DNA from: Dehalococcoidia bacterium
GTDB lineage: Bacteria; Chloroflexota; Dehalococcoidia; Tepidiformales; Tepidiformaceae
Direction of reading: 5' to 3'
Assembly: GCA_020850615.1 (NCBI GenBank)
Contig: JADZEI010000038.1
Span: 177,456-241,455 of the forward strand
DNA: 64,000 nt
Positions 60,359-64,000 of this stretch are shown piece by piece. The translations under genes were made by a program, and so were the position numbers. The number at the start of each line of letters is the position of its first letter. Position 1 is the first letter of the stretch. The notes beneath the pieces were generated by a model. The model saw nothing but the letters and a program-made list of their open reading frames with translations. It was not told where the DNA came from and made no database searches.

Positions 60359-61356
60359 CCGTCTCCCTGCTCCGTCGAGACGTTCCACCAGGTGATCTCC
60401 TCCGCCGTCGTGGGGCCACCAATGACGGTGACCTGCGACGCGTCGTCGAGGCAGCCGATCGGCTGGTTGGTCCGCCCGGGCGCTGGGCGGAGGTTGAGGC
60501 ATTCGTCGGGGCTGGCGACGAGGACGACTTCGCCGGTGCGGAATGTGCCCGTTGCGGCGGTCGATGTCACGCTCGGGGTGGGGGTAGGGGTCCCGGCGGG
60601 GGTGCTGGTCGTGGCCGGAGCTGTGGTGGCCGTGCCCGTCGCTGCGGGTGAGGTCGACGTGGCGCCGGCGGGCGACGTGTCGTCGTCGTCATCGCCACCG
60701 GTGAGCTGCTCCGCGCCCCAGATGACGCCGAGCGCCACGGCTGCCGCCAGGACGATCGCGATCGGGACGTACCAGTAGTCGAGGATGCGGTGGCGGCCGT
60801 AGACCTTCGGCATCGGCTTGCGCACGGCTGGCTCGCCGGCGGGGGGCTCGTACCGCCGGGGCGCGGACGGCCGGGAGAACGGCTCCTCTGCGGGCGGGGC
60901 GGCGGCGCGTGGACGCGGCGGCGGAGCTGCGCCGATGACCGGCGCTTCGCGCCCTCGGTCGCCGGCGCCGATCACCGGGCCTCCGCCAATCATCGGCCCT
61001 TCGTCGTCGTCTTCGAACGGCTCGTCGTCGTCGTGCTGGGCCGGCGGCGGCGTGGGACGCGATGGGCGTACCGGCGCGAGCGGTTGCATGACCCACTCGG
61101 TGACCGGCTCGTCGGCGACGGCAGCTCCGGCGCGGGTGCCCTCGCCGGGGTGGGGCGCGCCACCCTGCATCGAGCGGGCCGTGCTGTAGGCCTGGGCCAG
61201 CGGGGACTGCTTGTGCTCGGTCTGCGTGACACAGCCGTTGTTGCGGACCCAGCAGGCAGGATGGTGCATGACCCCGCAGCCTTCGCAGCGCAGCACGGCC
61301 TCGCCTTCTTCGAAGGCACGGTCGCAGATGGGGCAAAAGCGCTGTTGCTGGGTCAC
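60322..61356 (-). CDS. Zinc-ribbon/SH3-domain single-pass membrane protein
   Basis: A 344-residue protein; GTG 61356 is the likely start. The N-terminal domain (residues about 8-38) has FCPICDRAFEEGEAVLRCEGCGVMHHPACW, read in parts, a RING/PHD-like zinc motif with four Cys, two His and one further Cys. A Pro-rich region follows, then one transmembrane helix (YVPIAIVLAAAVALGVIWG, about 207-225). Outside are a GDDDDDT stretch, a Thr-rich linker, and a C-terminal bacterial SH3 domain (GEVVLVASPDECLNLRPAPG, WWNVSTEQGDGWVAEDYL). The layout is that of an envelope sensor or tether linking a cytosolic zinc module to an external SH3 domain. Confidence 0.87.
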   Translation of the reverse strand: MTQQQRFCPICDRAFEEGEAVLRCEGCGVMHHPACWVRNNGCVTQTEHKQSPLAQAYSTARSMQGGAPHPGEGTRAGAAVADEPVTEWVMQPLAPVRPSRPTPPPAQHDDDEPFEDDDEGPMIGGGPVIGAGDRGREAPVIGAAPPPRPRAAAPPAEEPFSRPSAPRRYEPPAGEPAVRKPMPKVYGRHRILDYWYVPIAIVLAAAVALGVIWGAEQLTGGDDDDDTSPAGATSTSPAATGTATTAPATTSTPAGTPTPTPSVTSTAATGTFRTGEVVLVASPDECLNLRPAPGRTNQPIGCLDDASQVTVIGGPTTAEEITWWNVSTEQGDGWVAEDYLAKQP

Positions 61357-61460
61357 AGGCAATGTCCGGGGGGCGTCCCGCAGTATCACGGGGTTTCGCC
61401 ATCATCTTCAACCCCGCGGCTGAACCGGGCCAGATGAAGTGGCGGGGGAGCGAACGGGCG

Positions 61461-61488
61461 TTGCATTCGGCTTGCCGGTTTGTATACA
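61461..61488 (+). promoter_or_regulatory. Predicted promoter of gltB
   Basis: TTGCAT (61461-61466), 16 bases, TATACA (61483-61488). A second candidate -10 box, TATACT, lies at 61517-61522 with TTGAAG 19 bases before it. Both are upstream of a leader of more than 120 bases. Confidence 0.45.
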
Positions 61489-61551
61489 GACTTGAAGTTT
61501 CCCTTGACGCGACTGCTATACTGTCGCTTCACCTCGCTCAACCCTTCGCAC

Positions 61552-61617
61552 TTGGGAATGTTTTCACAAGTGGCGCCCGATTCAATTCGGTCCCGCCCTG
61601 GCCACGCCCATTCCCAA
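61552..61617 (+). promoter_or_regulatory. Long-range leader stem upstream of gltB
   Basis: TTGGGAATG at 61552-61560 is the exact reverse complement of CATTCCCAA at 61609-61617, giving a 9-bp stem around 48 bases in the presumed gltB leader. It may control gltB translation or premature termination in response to nitrogen status. It does not match a riboswitch class I know. Confidence 0.4.
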
Positions 61618-61659
61618 AGCGATCGGCCCCCTGGGCGATTCATCATGGGGTATTGGGAT

Positions 61660-64000
61660 ATGCAGCAACCGGGAATGCCTTCACGGCAGGGGCTCTACGA
61701 CCCGAGTCACGAGCACGACGCGTGCGGCGTTGGCTTCATCGTCCATCTCAAAGGCCAGCGTTCCCACCAGCTCGTATCCGACGCCCTCACGGCGCTCGAG
61801 AACCTGGACCACCGGGGCGCGTGCGGCTGCGAAGTGAACACGGGTGATGGCGCGGGCGTGCTCCTGCAGATGCCACATGAGTTCTTTCGGCGCGAGTGCG
61901 CGAACCTGGGCATACGACTGCCCGAGGCCGGCCACTACGGGGCCGGCCTTTTCTTTACGTCGCGAGATCCCCGCGCCCGGGCCCAGGCTATGGCCCTGGT
62001 CGGCGCGATCATCGAAGAGGAGGGCCAGCACCTCCTTGGCTGGCGCGATGTTCCCACGGACCACACCGAGATTGGCGAAACCGCGCTGGCGGTGGAGCCG
62101 GTCATGCAGCACGTGTTCATCGGCCGCGGTTCGGACGTCGCCGACGACGACGCGTTCGAGCGCAAGCTCTACGTCATCCGCAAGCGGTTCGAGAAGGCCA
62201 TCTACCGCTGGGGCATCAAGGACCCTGAGTACTTCTACTTCGCTTCGCTGAGTTGCCGGACGGTCGTGTACAAGGGCATGCTCACGGCGACGCAGCTCCG
62301 CGGGTACTTCAAGGACTTCGCGGACCCGCGGCTGATCAGCTCGCTGGCGATGTTCCACTCGCGCTTCAGCACGAACACCTTCCCGAGCTGGAAGCTGGCC
62401 CACCCCTACCGGTACATCTCCCACAACGGCGAGATCAACACCCTGCGCGGCAACGTGAACTGGATGGCCGCGCGCGAGGCGCTGATGGCCTCGCCGCTCT
62501 TCGGGAACGACATCCACAAGATCCTGCCGATCATCGACGAGCACGGCAGCGACACGGCCTGCCTCGACAACGCGCTCGAGCTGCTCGTCCTGGGCGGCCG
62601 GCCGCTGCCCCATGCCATGGCGATGCTCATCCCCGAGCCCTGGTCCGGCCACGAATCGATGAGCCCCGAGAAGAAGGCGTTCTACGAGTACCACGCCTGC
62701 CTCATGGAGCCCTGGGACGGGCCTGCCTCCGTCGCCTTCACCGACGGCCGCAACATCGGCGCCGTGCTCGACCGGAACGGCCTGCGGCCGTCGCGCTACG
62801 TGGTCACGAAGGACGACATCGTCGTGATGGCATCCGAAGTCGGCGTGCTCGACATCCCGCCCGACCGGATCGTGACCAAGGGCCGCCTGCAGCCGGGCAA
62901 GATGTTCCTCATCAGCATCGACGAAGGCCGGATCATCGACGACGCCGAGCTGAAGAGCCGACTCGCCGGCGAACGGCCGTACGCCGAGTGGCTCCAGACG
63001 AACCTGCTGCCGCTGGAGCAGGCGCCCGCCGGTGAGACCCCCGCCCCGATCGAAGCCGACGCGCTGACCGTGCAGCAGATGGCGTTCGGCTTCTCGCTCG
63101 AAGACCTGAAGTACCACATCGGGCCGATGGCGAAGAACGGCGAAGAGGCGATCGGCTCCATGGGCACGGACACCGCCCTGGCGGTGCTCTCCGACCGGCC
63201 GCGGCCGCTCTACGACTACTTCCAGCAGCTCTTCGCGCAGGTGACCAACCCCCCGCTGGACGCCATCCGCGAAGAGATCGTGACCTCGGTGAAGACGGTC
63301 ATCGGGCCGGAGGGCAATCTGCTCGACCCGGAGCCGGAGAGCTGCCACCTCATTAGCCTCGAATCACCGTTCCTCGACAACGACCAGCTCGCGAAGTTCA
63401 AGGCGCTGAAGGATTCGGCACTGCGCGCGACCGTGCTGCCGATGCACTTTCCCGCGAAGGCCGGGCCGGCCGGCCTCGCCCCGGCGCTCGATGCCCTCTT
63501 CGCCCAGGCCGACCACGCGGTTGCCAATGGCGCGAAGGTGCTCATCCTCTCGGACCGCGGCGTCGACCGCGACAACGCGCCGATCCCGACGCTGCTCGCG
63601 GTCGCGGGGCTCCACAACCACCTCGTGCGCGAGAAGCTCCGCACCCAGGTCGGCCTCGTGGTCGAGACCGGCGAGGCCCGCGAAGTGCACCATTTCGCGC
63701 TGCTGATTGGCTACGGCGCGGGCGCGATCAACCCGTACCTGGCGCTCGACTCGCTCCGCACGCTCCACGCCGAGGGCTACCTCGAGGAGGACGTGCCCTA
63801 CGAGAAGCTCGCCTACAACTACCTGAAGGCGATCAAGAAGGGCGTCGTCAAGGTCATGTCCAAGATGGGCATCTCGACCATCCACAGCTACCGCGGCGCC
63901 CAGATCTTCGAAGCCATCGGCCTCGCCGAGCCCTTCGTCGACCGCTACTTCACCCGGACCGCCTCGCGGATCGGCGGGATCGGCATCGACGAGGTCGCGA
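61660..64000 (+). CDS. gltB: Glutamate synthase large subunit, N-terminal part (runs off right edge)
   Basis: The first 780 codons of GltB. In-frame ATGs lie at 61645, 61660 and 61675; none has a clear ribosome binding site. The Ntn amidotransferase nucleophile Cys is in [13 protein letters not shown] (residue about 22), which implies a short cleaved propeptide. NHRGACG-like [18 protein letters not shown] follows, and [33 protein letters not shown] (in parts) marks the glutaminase core. The central domain (from about residue 450) is present. GltB with GltD makes glutamate from glutamine and 2-oxoglutarate. Together with amt-glnK it forms the ammonium assimilation route. Confidence 0.96.
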   Translation, partial: MQQPGMPSRQGLYDPSHEHDACGVGFIVHLKGQRSHQLVSDALTALENLDHRGACGCEVNTGDGAGVLLQMPHEFFRRECANLGIRLPEAGHYGAGLFFTSRDPRARAQAMALVGAIIEEEGQHLLGWRDVPTDHTEIGETALAVEPVMQHVFIGRGSDVADDDAFERKLYVIRKRFEKAIYRWGIKDPEYFYFASLSCRTVVYKGMLTATQLRGYFKDFADPRLISSLAMFHSRFSTNTFPSWKLAHPYRYISHNGEINTLRGNVNWMAAREALMASPLFGNDIHKILPIIDEHGSDTACLDNALELLVLGGRPLPHAMAMLIPEPWSGHESMSPEKKAFYEYHACLMEPWDGPASVAFTDGRNIGAVLDRNGLRPSRYVVTKDDIVVMASEVGVLDIPPDRIVTKGRLQPGKMFLISIDEGRIIDDAELKSRLAGERPYAEWLQTNLLPLEQAPAGETPAPIEADALTVQQMAFGFSLEDLKYHIGPMAKNGEEAIGSMGTDTALAVLSDRPRPLYDYFQQLFAQVTNPPLDAIREEIVTSVKTVIGPEGNLLDPEPESCHLISLESPFLDNDQLAKFKALKDSALRATVLPMHFPAKAGPAGLAPALDALFAQADHAVANGAKVLILSDRGVDRDNAPIPTLLAVAGLHNHLVREKLRTQVGLVVETGEAREVHHFALLIGYGAGAINPYLALDSLRTLHAEGYLEEDVPYEKLAYNYLKAIKKGVVKVMSKMGISTIHSYRGAQIFEAIGLAEPFVDRYFTRTASRIGGIGIDEVA

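Overview
The window is about 70% G+C, densely coding and entirely chromosomal in character. Menaquinone genes (a DHNA polyprenyltransferase and the UbiE/MenG methyltransferase), a CIRCE-controlled groEL, Tat-type lipoproteins with poly-Asp linkers, an F420/deazaflavin-type nitroreductase, and many acyl-CoA, CaiB/BaiF and flavin-monooxygenase genes suggest a heterotrophic member of the Chloroflexota. This placement is an inference; no rRNA, tRNA or other phylogenetic marker RNA was seen.

Layout. 1-780: the end of an accessory region, with a partial unrecognised gene and a small zinc-ribbon protein. 0.9-6.1 kb: a MarR regulator, an operon of alpha/beta hydrolase, isochorismatase-type hydrolase and MFS transporter, and a divergent pair of isochorismatase-type hydrolases. 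6.2-11.8 kb: a complete peptide/opine-type ABC transporter (the second permease is frameshifted). 11.9-15.3 kb: an MFS exporter, a frameshifted amidase and a deazaflavin-type reductase. A palindrome of the form CTGCT-N2-AGCAG lies twice in the divergent hydrolase promoter region and once in front of the amidase. The hydrolases, transporter and amidase may therefore form one amide-scavenging regulon. 15.4-20.5 kb: an unknown protein, ammonium transporter with PII, aldo/keto reductase and PPK2. 20.5-38.8 kb: an organic-acid/ketone catabolic stretch with a Baeyer-Villiger-type monooxygenase, papain-like protease, two VOC proteins (one frameshifted), an orphan binding protein, an LLM monooxygenase, acyl-CoA dehydrogenase, enoyl-CoA hydratase, two tandem CaiB/BaiF fusions, two SDRs and a phosphoesterase. 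Several of these genes share a promoter design: an AACGAACGCTCG-type operator next to the -35 box and a TATAGT -10 box.

38.8-43.5 kb: an RpiB-like isomerase, PmbA/TldE-like protein, secreted CAP-domain protein, and an ImuB-like polymerase with a DUF6504-type partner behind a GAAC-N4-GTTC SOS box. 43.6-47.4 kb: a second ABC operon (frameshifted binding protein and two permeases, no ATPases). 47.4-49.7 kb: CIRCE, groEL and a hypothetical gene. 49.8-55.8 kb: an SDR, Uma2 nuclease-fold protein, menaquinone genes, alpha/beta hydrolase, a tiny membrane protein, a degenerate ketoacyl-synthase fold protein with a probable CTG start, and a DEDDh exonuclease. 56.1-59.1 kb: an FMN riboswitch and the ribE-ribBA-ribH operon. 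59.1-61.4 kb: a lipoprotein and an SH3/zinc-ribbon membrane protein. 61.6-64.0 kb: gltB, cut by the right edge, with a structured leader.

Four genes carry single-base indels in or beside short G/C runs. The reading frames on both sides are otherwise well conserved, so sequencing error must be excluded before any of them is called a true pseudogene.
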